From Trichuris trichiura (taxonomy: Eukaryota; Nematoda; Enoplea; Trichinellida; Trichuridae): a stretch of 64,000 nt of DNA. The position numbers and the translations under genes are program-made. This document shows positions 1 to 10,980 of this stretch, in pieces. The notes under the pieces are model-generated. The model ran no database searches. It was not told the DNA's origin and saw only the letters and a list, made by a program, of their open reading frames with translations. The stretch is from assembly GCA_037903355.1 (NCBI GenBank), contig JBAJFE010000014.1, positions 7,502,001-7,566,000 of the forward strand, in the 5' to 3' direction. How positions within the stretch are numbered: the first letter of the stretch is position 1; each line of letters begins with the position of its first letter.

Positions 1-2867
1 GGTCAATTTTCCATTTCATGCTCACTCCAACGGCGATTAACAATCTGACGACTTCAAAGCTTGATACTGGAGAATATACATCTTCGTAATCTACTCCTTC
101 TCGCTAGGAGTAGCCTTTGGCGACTAAGCGTGCCTTGTAACGGACAATTTCTCCTGAAGCATTCGCTTTCCTTTGGAAGACCCATTTGCACTTGATTGGC
201 TTTACGCCGTTTGGAAGCTCTTCCATTCTCCACACCTTGTGCTTACGTAGGCTTTCCATTTCTTCTTCCATTGCTTTTAGCCATTTTGCTGCTTCGGGTC
301 CATTTACAGCGTCATGATAGGACAATGTCCCATCTTCCTCAGTGGCACACGGACTACAAAATGGTGTGTCCACCGGAGTGAGCTCTTCACTTGGAGAGGG
401 AGCTCTCTTTCGGCTCCTTAGCGTCATCGGGTGACTCCTTGTTTGTTCCGTCCTGACATGACACTTTGAGGGTTTCTCCCTTGTGACTTCTTGACTTGGC
501 TCTCCTGTCGTTTGGTCCTCAACACGATATGGCTCAGCGCATGGTTGAGCATTGTCCTTGATTGTTAGTCCATTCGGTAAGCAGACTCGGGGATAACTAT
601 CCGCATTTGGCCCTTCCTCCGGAAAGGCGACCTTTGAATACGTATCGTCGACAACTGGGGGCGAGCGGTCCCATGCTTTCTCGCCGATACTGTCTTCCTC
701 GAAAAACGCAATCGCGGGACTCAATGACTTCTTGTGTGTCGTGCATCCAAATTCGCCACCCCTTTCCTCTCAAGGCATATCCAACCAAAGTGCCAGTGCG
801 TGCCCTCGGCTCCAGTTTGGAACTCCTTTGCGGTTTCGGGATGTGAGTCAACACCTTACATCCGCACGCTCTCAGGTGGCGAACACTTGGTTTTCGTCTG
901 AACCAAAGTTCGCAAGGAGTTTTCAGTTCATCGTGGCGATTTGTCACTCGGTTTCTGATATAGGCTGCCGTATTTGTCAGTTCAGCCCACGCACCCTTTG
1001 GAAGGTTAGTACTAGACAACGTGCTCCGGACAAGGTCCATTAACGTGCGATTCATTCGCTCCGCAATGCCGTTTTGCTGCGGGGTATAAACCATGGTACG
1101 CTGATGAATAATGCCATGCGCACTACAGAAAGCTTCCCAGTTTCTTGAGCAGAATTCGAGTCCATTGTCGGTCCGGACTTTCAGCAGGTTCCTTCCAGTT
1201 TGCCGTTCGGCTAATATTTTCCACGATTTGAACTTGTTCAGCACGCAAGCTTTGCTGCTTAGAAAGAATACACTCACGTACCGCGTCGCAACGTCAATGA
1301 TACAAAGCGTATATTTTGCGTTTCCCCAACTTGGTTCATCGAACGGTCCCATAAGGTCACAATGGACCAAAGCCAAAGGGACGGTTTCCCTTTTGTATTG
1401 ATGGTGGGGAACTTTTTCGAATGGTTGACGCGACGACTTACCCTTCAGGCAATCATCGCAGCTCTTTGGGCTAGTTGGTCTGCAATTAAGCCCAATGACG
1501 GACTTACTTCTGACCATTCGCAGGATTCTGTCCTTGCTTACATGCATCATTCGCTGATGCCATAGATTTAGGTCGAGCATCTTTTGCTCTGCAGTACAGT
1601 TTCTAACAACAGTCGTGTAGCTTCGGCTTGGCGATGTCTTCACGACAAACAGACGCCCACGCCTTTCGGCTTCAATCATAAGATTGTTGTCCGCATCGTA
1701 GATGTGACAACCTTTCTTGTCGAAAATTACCTTGCGGTCATTTTCTACCATTTGGGCGACAGATAGGACTCCATTTTGGATACCTGGCACGAATATAGTG
1801 TTTTTGGCAGTAAATTCATTGAGGAGACCTTTGTTCCTGCTTAGTTTCGCCACAACTGTGCCAACATTGGCTATCGGTAACGCTGATCCATCAGCGATTC
1901 GAACGTGCGTGTTGGAGAAACAGTTCCTCTCCCACTCTGAGAAGTATTGCGCTTCTAGCGACATGTGATGAGTTGCCCCTGAATCAATGATCCAGGCACC
2001 TGTCAATTCTGCTGACGCTGCTCCACAAGACGCAAACAGGTTCGAATGAGACATTCGACTTTTTCTGTCTTCAGCAACACGTTTTTCTTGTTTCCAGTGG
2101 CCTTGTTTGCTTTTGCATTCCCTAGCGTAGTGTCCTTTCTTCGAGCATTTGTAGCAAGTTACATCTGCTCTTCCGGAACTTTTTGCAGCCGGCCGTGTCA
2201 CAGCCGTTGCTCTGGCGGCTAAAGCGTTCGCGTCTTTGCTCGGGCAATTGCTTCTTCTCTGTGACTCAGCTAGCAGTCTCTGCTTCACTGTCGCACAAGA
2301 GAATTCTGACGCTGGAAGATTGCAGATAGCAGACACAACGTTGTCCCAGTCATCCGACAGTCCACAAAGGATTGTCATCGCAATGTCATCGTCGCTTATC
2401 TTATCTCCCGTGCTCACGAGCTCCGTGACCAAATGATTCATAGTTGCCAAATAGCTGTCCATGCTTGTATGGCTTTCCAATTTTTCGCAGTACAGCCGAC
2501 GCCTCAATTGAATCACTCGAAACTTACTGTCCTTCGGTGCATAAAGCTTCTGAAGTTCTTCCCAAACTTCCTTAGGCGAAGACAAATGCTGCACATGCTG
2601 CTGCTGCTCGTCACCAATCGCTAGACAAATTTTGGCTAGCGCTCTTCCTTGGCGGGATTCGTACAACTGTAACTTTTCAACGGACTGTGCGTCTGGGCGA
2701 TTTTCCCCTGGTCGTACTGTGGTCCAGAGGTCACATTCCATTAGCACGAGTTTCATCTGGAAGCTCCACGTAGCGTAGTTGAGTCCGTTCAACTTCGCTA
2801 TTGCTGCTGTGCCAGTGGGCACACTCGCCGCCGACATTACCATAATGACGGTTTGGTTTGAAGTCAC
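1..2867 (-). pseudogene. Copia Gag-Pol polyprotein, frameshifted, partial
   Basis: The polyprotein starts at the ATG at 2867 with a UBN2-type Gag (GLNYATWSFQMKLVL near residue 28). A CCHC zinc knuckle CYKCSKKGHYAREC follows, then a protease active site WIIDSGATHHM. Next come the GAG-pre-integrase motif (LWHQRMMH) and an integrase core with D (VHCDLMGPF), D (VRTDNGLEF) and E (QQNGIAERMNR). Near 695-705 the frame shifts by one base at a T run, and the reading continues in another frame. That frame reaches the RT N-terminus (KCKWVFQRK, YKARLVAKGYS) and meets a TAG at 104-106. RT-like sequence continues in frame to the window edge (GVDYEDVYSPV). The protein would assemble virus-like particles and copy the element RNA, but this copy is broken. 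Confidence 0.92.
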
Positions 2868-2910
2868 TTACAATTGTACGTCACCTTCACTGGCGCAGAG
2901 GCGATGCTGC

Positions 2911-2924
2911 TGGGCCCATAACCA
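2911..2924 (-). other. Primer binding site of the Copia element
   Basis: The minus strand reads TGGTTATGGGCCCA one base inside the LTR. This resembles the GGTTATGGGCCCAG site by which Drosophila copia uses an internal fragment of initiator tRNA-Met as primer. That is family knowledge recalled, not searched. Confidence 0.65.
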
Positions 2925-2925
2925 T

Positions 2926-3110
2926 TGTTGGGATTTTGGCAGCGAGTAGGACAGCTTTTACTTCTAAGAACAGGTAACACCACTGAGAGACACTACAGAA
3001 TGACCGACCAACTAACTAAAAGCAAGTTAGGTACTGTAAGCAGAAGATAAAACGATTCTCAGGCTCCTCTCGTCGTAGGCTTCTCGTGATGGACATGCCT
3101 TGTCCTAACA
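2926..3110 (-). repeat. 5' LTR of the Copia element
   Basis: The segment begins TGTTGGGA and ends TCCTAACA on the plus strand, an imperfect terminal inverted pair with the TG...CA ends typical of LTRs. It lies directly outside the primer binding site. At 185 bp it is short for an LTR. The outer boundary rests on the TG/CA match only, because the partner LTR is outside the window. Confidence 0.6.
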
Positions 3111-3415
3111 GACGCGAAGAAAAAAAAGAAGAAATAAAGGAGTCGATTTTTTACAGAGCTAGGGCAAAAAAAATAGTGATCGCTGACTAAATTTTAAAGC
3201 AGAGTCATTGCTGCCAAGCTACGCCAGCACGCGCTAATCGCTGGTTGAATCGTAAAACAGGTGCAAATACATAGCAAAAACTATGGCGCATTCTGATCAC
3301 GCGGGCAAAACTTTTCTCTCACGTGAATCATGTGCCCTGCGCTCAATGCTTTTCAGCAGGAAGCTTTTCTTACCCAACCTTACGCCGAGAAGGTCACGGT
3401 GTCAGACCTGTGAAC
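3111..3415. other. No gene or repeat recognised
   Basis: This is the flank of the Copia LTR, containing A-rich runs near 3118-3165. No coding frame or repeat was recognised. Confidence 0.5.
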
Positions 3416-3725
3416 CCTTTTGCCGTGTGTTCTGAATGGTCATTTTCTTGAGCGGTGATTGGTTCGTGTCGTGGATTGGGGGGCGGGGTAGCCGGCGTCA
3501 CGCATGGCATGCAACTTTAGCTTAACCAGTACGCACAATACCTGACCCTCAAACCTCACCTTCCGATGCATCTCAGCATGACGGTCCATGTGGGGCATGT
3601 GCCCCACACAGCTCAAATGGGCCCCTCAACGGTTCCCTTGGCATTTTGCCCCCCCCCCTGGATTTCAAAAGGAACCCCCCCGGTGGGGCACCTGCCCCAC
3701 CGTGAGGAACACTGCATTAGGCCAT
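3416..3725. repeat. GC-rich repeat fragment, shared with 12190-12690
   Basis: The segment holds a C-run and inverted GGGGCA/TGCCCC boxes. It shares blocks with 12190-12690: GGGTAGCCGG, the CCC-rich stretch around GCTCAA, and CACCGTGA near the end. The second copy starts with a hAT-like end (CAGTGTTTCCCAA), so both are probably remnants of a non-autonomous hAT-type element. Open frames here are by-products of the composition. Confidence 0.5.
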
Positions 3726-3888
3726 TGGTTGCAGTACCCCGTCTCTAGCAGGCTATTACAGACAATGAGAACGTGTTTTAAAAGCTTCGTGAGCACTTTG
3801 GTTTATCACTAATAGCAAAATTAAACCATTTACTCACTTTCATTCGTTGAAGATGTGATCTCTTGGTATGGGACAGTATGTTTTCATA

Positions 3889-3993
3889 ATGAAATAGCTT
3901 TATTACGGAAAGAGTACCGTTCAATGTGCGATAAGGAGTTCAAGATCTTATTGCACATGAAACGGGACTGTTTCCGTAATAAAGCAATTTCAT
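3889..3993. repeat. Short hairpin element, deletion form of the 42615-43058 family
   Basis: Two arms of about 47 nt (3889-3935 and 3947-3993) are imperfect reverse complements. They contain ATGAAA, then TTTATTACGG, then a GCAC/GTGC box. The same outer sequence (TTTTCATAATGAAA, TTATTAC) bounds the longer hairpin at 42615-43058, where a hammerhead-like core lies at the centre. This copy seems to have lost its centre. Confidence 0.7.
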
Positions 3994-4561
3994 TTTCATT
4001 CGTTATTTTTACGAGATGACTGACAGAAAGGGCATGAGTAGTCAAAGCTATTCTTTGCGCCCAAAGAGGGTGATCTTAAGACACTGTCCCTGTATGAGAA
4101 AATAAAGATCTTGGATCTTCTGAACAGCGGCGTGTCATGTGCTGAAGTGGGCTGTAGAGTGGAAAGGGTCTTCTACCTGACCAACATTAAAGTAAAAGAT
4201 ATCTTAACTAATGTGAAGGCATTGCACAGGCAACGATTGTTGTTAAAGACAAACTGGAACCAATGGTGTCAGCTGAGGTTCAGTGCCTTTACCCTTAACT
4301 TACAGCATTGAAACATAGTTTCTTTGTACGGGACTGTAGTGCTTCATGCGAAGTATGCAGTTTTTATTGTTACGGTGTTGTCCTTGGCTTCGCGCAAACT
4401 TTCTTTTTACTGAAATAACAGGGCAATACCGTAACAATAATAACGCGCATACATCGCGTAGAGCTAAAAAAAAAATGTATTCTGAAAGTAATTCGCATTC
4501 CAATATATTTTGGGATTGTTGTATGCTTTTGAACACAGGGTGTTTCTTAACGGGGCAGTGG
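3994..4561. other. Unassigned; one small hairpin
   Basis: The only structure seen is a stem between 4364-4383 and 4421-4440 (TTATTGTTACGG paired with CCGTAACAATAA). The sequence just before it (TTGTACGGGACTGTAG) resembles the flank of the hairpin family at 3865 and 42595. No gene was recognised. Confidence 0.5.
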
Positions 4562-4700
4562 ATCTTCATCACTACTTCATACGGTATGTGTTCTTGCCCG
4601 TTGATGGGTTCTGAAATTAAACCGAAGCAAATGCCCTACCAACGGATGGATGAGCAATTATTAAGGAAAAATACAGAACAATTCTTAACAGTTTCGGAGC

Positions 4701-4729
4701 TTTCGGGACTAACCTTGTCCCGTCGTCAG
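4701..4729 (-). ncRNA. Hammerhead-ribozyme-like core (left arm copy)
   Basis: The minus strand reads CTGACGA, C, then stem GGGAC with loop AAGGTTA and GTCCC, then GAAAGCTCCG. The CUGANGA and GAAA boxes flanking a closed stem match the catalytic core and stem II of hammerhead ribozymes. There is one extra C before the stem, and stems I and III are not evident, so activity is unproven. Confidence 0.5.
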
Positions 4730-4798
4730 CGATGGTGGTAATACCACCAGCGATGGTGGTAATACCGATGGTGGTAATACCAGCGATTACCACCATCG

Positions 4799-4827
4799 CT
4801 GACGACGGGACAAGGTTAGTCCCGAAA
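4799..4827 (+). ncRNA. Hammerhead-ribozyme-like core (right arm copy)
   Basis: This is the same core as at 4701-4729, on the opposite strand of the palindrome: CTGACGA, C, GGGAC/GTCCC stem, GAAAGC. The two cores face outwards from the palindrome centre. Confidence 0.5.
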
Positions 4828-4966
4828 GCTCCGAAACTGTTAAGAATTGTTCTGTATTTTTCCTTAATAATTGCTCATCCATCCGTTGGTAGGGCATTTG
4901 CTTCGGTTTAATTTCAGAACCCATCAACGGGCAAGAACACATACCGTATGAAGTAGTGATGAAGAT

Positions 4967-5278
4967 TGTTGTATGCCATTATTTTCTTACTCAGACTATT
5001 TATTTAGCACCTATTGCTATTAGTAACTATATGCAATTTCATGTCTATTTGTAGTGTACACGAGAAAGCGTGCAGGTTGTTTAAAAATGATTCTATAAAT
5101 TGCGCAGGGGACCTGACTATACGCGGAATTTGTCATACATGGTAAGTGCTGGAACCAACAACCGCGGACAACGACGGCCTACTGTATATGCACGAGTTGG
5201 CATTTAGAAGTTTCATTCCAATCGAATGCAATTTTTGGTCTAACTTTCTCTACCATTGGCGACCAGCTTGCTTTAGAT
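4967..5278. other. No gene or repeat recognised
   Basis: This is AT-rich sequence between the palindrome and the hAT-like element. Near 5101 it reads CCTGACTATACGCGGAATTTG, reminiscent of the TIR-proximal sequence of the Tigger copies, but it is too short to call. Confidence 0.4.
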
Positions 5279-5800
5279 CAGGGGTGGCGTAGGGGATCTT
5301 TTTGCTGCCGCGGGCGGTTCAGACGTTTGTTATGACCATTCGCGGACTGTACAGAATATTCAGCCGAAAAACATAGCCTGCTTTATTTGCACGTATGTTC
5401 ATTAAAGTCACCCCTCTAACAAAGCGATAAGGCGAGATAGGAATAATACTTCCCGTCGGTGGCAGCCAATAGTCCGCGCTACCAGTGCGCACACTACTGC
5501 CGTCTACTGCTTCCCTCTGAAGACTAATGATATCGGTTTGTCGACAGCGAGATGACAGCAAAGCAGTCTTCCTAGCCGGCCTGGTGCTCCCGGCTCGTTA
5601 CGCAAGATTTATGTTTTTACTAGGATTCATATACAATAAATTTATCGCATTTTCAAAAAATAAGCTCCCACAGTCGCATTTCACTGAATTTCGCATGCAT
5701 GTCCGGTAGCCTCTGCGGATGGAAGGGAATGCTTCGCGAGCCACATGGAACGTTTTCGCGAGCTGTATCCGGCCTGCGGGCCGGACGTTCCCCACCCCTG
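5279..5800. mobile_element. hAT-like MITE
   Basis: The ends are CAGGGGTGGCGTAGGGGA and, reversed from the right, CAGGGGTGGGGAACGTCC. The interior next to the right end is GGCCTGCGGGCC, typical of hAT elements with CAGGGGTG ends. Flanks CTTTAGAT and CTTTGGAG agree at 6 of 8 positions, consistent with an aged 8-bp target duplication. No transposase frame is present. It sits just beyond the RT remnant of the second Copia element. Confidence 0.7.
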
Positions 5801-5829
5801 CTTTGGAGCATAAATAGCTTTCTTCAACT

Positions 5830-7241
5830 TACACACCGAAAATCTGCTCTATCTTAGCTGCTTGAACCCATCTTTCACTTTATTCAGTATTTCATGAGAC
5901 TCTGACTTTTCCTGCAAAATCTCCTGCAGTATTTCTTCGATAAAATGAGAGATCTTCATAAAAACATCTTCTTCTAAGCCATCATTTAGAAACGAACTGG
6001 AGACATCAAGTTAGTGAACTTTCGAATTTCGCTCTACAGCCAGGGCCATCAATGCGCGAACAGACCTAAGACGTGCAACAAGAGCAAATGTATCCGTATA
6101 GTCAATGCCATATTGTTTACTGTAATCTATGGCAACCAACTTAGCTTTGTAAAGTTCCAACCTTCCTTCAGGCTTGTACTAATGGCATAGAATAAGCCTA
6201 CCACTAATGATTGTTCTATTTGTAGGCTTCTCCACTATCAACTACGACTTGCTTTCGATAAGCGATAAAAATCCCGCTTTACTCGCCTGAAACTGTCGTG
6301 GCATTGCAGGACTTTGCATTGCTTTTGCAATAGGAATCTCGGGAACAGCAGCAATTTTGACCTCAGTTTCAGCCTTATCATCCGTTACCGTGGATTTAAC
6401 CAGTGGTTTTGCGGGCTGGTAATACTTGCGAGGCCTACCAGTTTTACGAGTTAGAATTGTTTGAGGGTGACCAGGACCACGCGAACTTCGTTGAGCTTCC
6501 TTCTTATGCTCTGTTGTCAACTCAGCAGACAATTTTTCAGTTTGTCCTTTCGCATTTAAAGGGAAATCGATATTCAGTTGTGGTTCGTCAATGCTTTCAG
6601 AGTCGTCATAATTTGTGTTTAGCAGCATGCGTTCAGTCAGAAGTTCTTCATCAGGGTTGAGTTCGTCAAAGTGGTCAACGCACTTCGAGTCTCTTGTAAT
6701 GCTGACATGACGATCTCTGTCCAAGACAACTCGAAAAGCCTCAGAAGTTTCTGGGTTTCCAACGAAAGTATAGCGTATCCATCTAGAATTGAATGCGCCT
6801 TCCTGAGCTGTTTTATTTTAAGTACAAATCCTCTGATTCGAAAAGTACGGAAATACTTTATATGTGGTTTCCCTCCTAACCAGCTCTCAATTGGTGACTT
6901 TCCATTTAAACTACGAGACGTACACCTATTTCTTAAATGATTAGCTCTATGAACAACCTCTGTCCACATCTGATTTTACCATCATGCAGCGAGCCATTTC
7001 TAACAATGTTCTGTTCTTACGTTCAGCGGTTCCATTTTGCTCAGGAGTCCTGGGAACAGTGAGACAATGAGTAATTTCATCTTCTGTCAAGTACTATTCC
7101 ACAAGGTCACAGCAATACTCTCCTCCATTATCAGATTGCAAGTTCATCAACTTGCATCCCCTATGATTTTCCAGGAGAGCTTTAACTTCACGAAAAGCTT
7201 TAAACAAATCACTTTGCTGTCGTAGGAAGCGCACAACACAC
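5830..7241 (-). pseudogene. Copia integrase core, linker and RT start remnant
   Basis: Beyond the insertion the frame resumes with FLRQQSDLFKAFREVKALL and LQSDNGGEYCCD, the second catalytic D of integrase. SPIESWLGGKPHIKYFRTF follows, then a linker with GRPRKYYQPAKP. The RT N-terminus is read in pieces (YGIDYTDTFALVARLRSVRA, then LDVSSSFLNDGLEEDVFMKI). Several stops and shifts are present. Confidence 0.82.
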
Positions 7242-7245
7242 GATC

Positions 7246-8325
7246 GTATGCTACGAGGGCGCCGGAAGTGGAGGCGGCTACTTCGAAGAGTAATCTGCGA
7301 CTCTATAGCGTAATAAATGGTTGTTATCGGCACAACGGGATGGACGTTATCGTCAGGTTTAGTGAAAGCATGGAATTTAGCAGGTGCGCATGCATTGAAG
7401 TTACGGGAAACACAATGGGGCCTGCAGGTGTTCAAGCTGAGACGTCGTGTAGGAATTCGTGAAAAACATTGCAGGTCAACTGTCCGAGCTGCGGCGTGCC
7501 TTGGTAGACAGGGTAAATCTCATTTTGCGTTATGTCTGTCTCGGGATCTAGCGACAACTTCCCATCGACAAGTGGAGGCACCGTAAGGAGGCACTGACGC
7601 CTTCTGCCTGATTAGGTACACCCGAGTGAACCCGTCGGATGCGCCTCCAGCGAAATTCACGCGCCGCCTTAGTCAGGCTGAGCGCCTGCGTTAGCAGTAC
7701 GTATGCTTTTTCCCTTTTTGCGTTACTCACTGCTCGCGTGTTCACTGATCGCTAAATAACGTTACTTTGCGTTATGCTTCTTGTGGTTTGCGCCACGGTC
7801 AAAACTGCTTAACCCAACAGCAGCAACGAACACGCGTTATGTTAAGGTTTAGGCTAGGGCAGAGCACGATGGCCGGCGTCGTTATAGCTCGCACTTGGAA
7901 ACAATTGCCTGAACGGGCAACTGTTTCCAGGTGTGCAGCTTCCTTTCGCTAATACGCATCGCGCGTGATCGCTAAATAACGTTACTTTGCGCTATGCTTC
8001 TTGTCGTTTGCGCCACGGTCAAAACTGCAAAACCCAACAGCAGCAAGGAACACGCGTCATGTTAAGGTTTAGGCTTAGGCTTAGGCTTAGGCTAGGGGAG
8101 AACAGGATGGCCGGCAGGGTTATATGACGCACTTGGAAACAATTATCAGAACGGCCAACTGTTTCCAGATGTGCAGCGTTCCTTCGCTGATACGCATCGC
8201 TCGCATGTGTACACAGTGAACAATAGCTTAGGTCACCCATTGTTCAGGTGACGTAGTAATGATCACGTGACCGCCTTCGAAGTTGCCGCCTCAATTTCCG
8301 GCGCCCCCGTAGCATACAAGACCCC
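7246..8325. mobile_element. Unclassified non-autonomous DNA element inserted in Copia integrase
   Basis: Terminal inverted repeats of about 45 bp begin GTATGCTACGAGGGCGCCGG at the left. They are mirrored on the right, where 8 further bases (AAGACCCC) lie before the flank. GATC occurs at both borders (7242-7245 and 8326-8329). Joining the flanks there restores the Copia integrase frame, so GATC is the likely target duplication. No transposase was seen. The superfamily is unknown to me. Confidence 0.75.
7747..8200. repeat. Tandem 220-bp duplication with a short TTAGGC run
   Basis: GATCGCTAAATAACGTTACT recurs at 7747 and 7967, and the two units stay alignable to about 8200. Each contains an inverted GGAAACAATT/AACTGTTTCC pair. 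Unit 1 has one TTTAGGCTAGG, while unit 2 has four TTAGGC copies at 8069-8092. TTAGGC is the canonical telomere hexamer of nematodes. The short, internal position argues for slippage within a mobile element and not for a telomere. Confidence 0.8.
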
Positions 8326-8332
8326 GATCGTG

Positions 8333-9059
8333 TTTTGTCATCAATGATTTGGCAAAGTTAACGATCCACTCAATGAACGTGTGTTCACTGGTTCTCAAAT
8401 ACCAGAGCGCAGGATTTTATTTAAGTCTTGTTTGTCTGAGAGGGCCGAATTTTTGCAAACGGCATTTGAGTCGCTTTTTGAGCAATGCAAACAGTACAAG
8501 GTTTCGACCGTTCATAGTTTGGAATTTTTATTCCTGTAAACGTAAAGCTTGTTTCAGTGCAGTTTCGTGCAGAATGGCCAAATTTCTAAGGCCACACATG
8601 CAATTTCGACTTTGATGTTACCCCAATAGTTCCAGCTTCTTCTGACACTTGACAAACATAGTAGAGTCTTTCTCGCCGATTTGCTGGAACAATAGTGCCT
8701 CCTGCTTCATCAAAAATAAAAGCATTCTTCTTCATGAAGACAACAGTATGACCGTTATCTGTAGCTTTCCCCACAGACAACAGATTTGTGCACGGATTCC
8801 GAACAAGCAGAGATTTTTCCAAGTTCAAGGCTCTAGGTTGTTGCCCATCAACGGAATGTATTTTTACTTGGCCAACAGATAGCTAGCACATTAGTTGAAC
8901 TCTGATCAGCAAGATTTAACCCTTTATTGCCAGACTTCTCCAAGAATTCAAAACTCTCTTGCACTGAAAACATGTGTGGCGTACAGCCGAAATGCACCAA
9001 GCATTGCTCGACATTTGTGAGTCAACAACTCTACTTTGCCTATCTTTCGCCAACATTAA
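8333..9059 (-). pseudogene. Copia protease to integrase-start remnant
   Basis: After the Merlin insertion point the minus strand reads a decayed retropepsin site (VVDSQMSSNAW). It is followed by LLSVGKATDNGHTVVFMKK and LYYVCQVSEE, the standard Copia segment before integrase. The integrase zinc-binding end follows (CTVCIAQKATQMPFAKI). The frame is lost where the 7246-8325 element enters. Confidence 0.8.
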
Positions 9060-9068
9060 AGGATTTCG

Positions 9069-9115
9069 GATCTCGTCCGAAATCAGCCCGCCGTCGGCAC
9101 TGGCGGCAACATCAC
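9069..9115 (+). repeat. Left terminal inverted repeat of Merlin element
   Basis: This end matches the reverse complement of 11218-11266 with few differences (GATCTCG versus GGGTCTCG at the tip, then one CAC/CAT change). Confidence 0.88.
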
Positions 9116-9658
9116 ACGGTAATACGCTGCGATAATACGGATAAGCCGCGCAACGGGTGTGACGGTATACTGTGGGTTGAAGAACACGTGCCGCGCAAGT
9201 TGAACGAGGAGACAAAGGACGGTTAGTGCCACCTGCAGTTTGACCGGTCAGTGACCTGCGGATTGCGTTTCCATGTCACTTATGCAGCTACTTACCCTTG
9301 CGAAATAGTGCTGGTGAGGGATGAAACAGCTGCGCGTGCATTCCTAGAATGGGTAACACAATGGAGCGGCAGCGGCACACGCAGAGAGGGTGTTATTGAC
9401 CCGCGAATTACCTGTGCACGAATTGTGTAGCTGTGCAATTGAGTAACGGTTGCAAGTGTCACCGATCCGGTTACTGACCCTTGCGAAACAGTGAAGGTGA
9501 GGGATTAAACCGCTGCACATGCATTGCTGGCACACGGAGTGCAATGCGCCTGCAGTGATGTATCCCAGGGTTCCGTTAGTTATTCGTCCAAAACATTGAA
9601 GGTCAACGCTCCGGTTGCCACTGTGCCGTGGCAAAATGCGCGAACCTCATTGTAAAGT

Positions 9659-10845
9659 ATGAACACACCTTGCGCAAGTCGAAGTGAACCTGGCCGGAAA
9701 AGCAACCGAACAAACACCGCCTGGCTGCACCAAACGGTGCGGGATGAAGAAACGGCGGCTAATTTCCTTCGCGAAAAAGGGCTGCTGCATCGCGAAAGGC
9801 TGTGCCCCGTTTGTGGAGAGGCGATGCGTCTGACGCGCCGTGGCATGGCGTGGAGGTGTTTTAAACGCTCCTGCAGGAAGGAAGTGGCCGTACGAACAGG
9901 GACGTGGTTCGACGGTAAGGGCACTATGCGCTGAAGCCGTTACGAGTGCTATGCATTGCAGTGTGTCCATTGTAGTCCCACGGAACAAGGTGAAGCTGCA
10001 GAAGGCCGTCCAGATTATTTTCAACTGGAGTCGTGAGTACACCACGTCCAAATTCTGTGTACACGAGCTGGGTGCGGATTCGCACGCCTTCTGTTGTTGG
10101 TGTTGGCAGTATGTGTGCTTTAGGACTCGGCCACGGCACCGGAGTGCTGTGGAACGGTTACCTGCGGCAAGTTACTGCAGACGCGTTGGCCAAAAGACCG
10201 GTGCAACTGGGAGGACCGGGTATGACGGTGGAACTGGACGAGTCCCTCTTTTCCCGGAGAAAGTACAACCGAGGGAAGATGTACTCGCCGCTGTGGCTCT
10301 TCGGCGGTGTATGTCGGGAAAACGGCGAATTTCACGTCGAACCCGTGAAGGACCGTTCGGCGAACATCCTCCTACCCGTTGTACGGTCCCGTGTGAGGCC
10401 GCAGTCTACAGTGATGACTGATGAATGGCGTGCCTACCGTCGTCTCGGTCGCGAAGGGTTCAATCATTCGCGAGTGAATCACTCAAGGAACTTCGTCGAC
10501 CGAGACACGGGTGCCCACACGCAGACCATAGAGTCCATGTGGGCCCAGTTGAAGCGCGGCAACAAGCGGCGGTGTGGAACGCATCGGAGCGTCGTCGTGT
10601 CCTACCTGAGTGAATTCATGTGGAGAAAACGTTTGGGACCCTCTGACGCTTTCGAGGCCATCCTCGCCGACATCCGCATGTTGCACCCGCCCCGAGTGGA
10701 CGCGACGCCAGCGCAAGCGGCCTTGCCGAAGCGGATGGTACATTGCTTCTTTAACGTTTCTGCTCTCTATGCTCGTCTGTATCCACAGGTGGAACAAGAG
10801 GCGCCGGTGAACGCACCGCCCGTGCCAGCGCACACGCCCGACTGA
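9659..10845 (+). CDS. Merlin transposase, three exons, uninterrupted
   Basis: I place exons at 9659-9914, 9976-10071 and 10124-10845, joined by introns of 61 nt (GTAAGG...TTGTAG) and 52 nt (GTGCGG...TTTAG). The total is 1074 nt, or 357 residues with no internal stop. Residues 49-72 form a zinc ribbon (C49, C52, C67, C72). The DDE nuclease has D156 (VELDESLFSRRKYNRG), D217 (MTDEWRAY) and E254 (HTQTIESMW), the signature of IS1016/ISXO2-like enzymes. The enzyme would cut and rejoin the element ends. Splicing is inferred: without the two introns the frame breaks between zinc ribbon and catalytic domain. The exact first ATG is uncertain. Confidence 0.85.
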
Positions 10846-10980
10846 AGCGTCCCCAGCTTCTTCAGCGTTTTCCTCGGTGAAGGCGCACCCATAGACGGTA
10901 TGTACCCCTGCTGTACGTTAGCGTGTACTGCGCGCGTTAGTGAGACGTTCTTACCCACCCGTACAGTAAAGTTGCCGCAC

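Larger units (their letters stand above)
1..3110 (-). mobile_element. Copia (Ty1/copia) LTR retrotransposon, 3' part outside window
   Basis: Read on the minus strand, the order is 5' LTR, primer binding site, Gag with zinc knuckle, protease, integrase and the start of reverse transcriptase. Gag to integrase before RT is the Copia (Pseudoviridae-type) order. The element leaves the window inside RT, so the 3' LTR and target-site duplication cannot be seen. One frameshift and one in-frame stop make this copy non-autonomous. It is unrelated in detail to the more decayed Copia copy at about 5810-12123. Confidence 0.93.
4562..4966. repeat. 405-bp near-perfect palindrome with a hammerhead-like core in each arm
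   Basis: The left arm, starting ATCTTCATCACTACTTC, is repeated as its reverse complement up to 4966. Arms are about 180 nt and I saw no mismatch along them. The centre is a degenerate run of GGTGGTAATACC units. Each arm carries the conserved block GCTCATCCATCCGTTGGTAG and a CTGACGA/stem/GAAAGC core. GATTGTTGTATGC occurs just outside on both sides (4514 and 4964). Near-identity of arms suggests recent formation or gene conversion. Confidence 0.9.

Noticed and set aside
8069..8092. Interstitial telomere or former chromosome end (TTAGGC x4)
   Set aside because: Only four units, inside one copy of a tandem duplication within a mobile element; the sister unit has a single TTAGGC.
9659..10845. Bacterial insertion sequence contamination (IS1595/ISXO2-like transposase)
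   Set aside because: Two GT-AG introns, long TIRs, a 9-bp duplication and insertion in a Copia element show a resident eukaryotic Merlin transposon.
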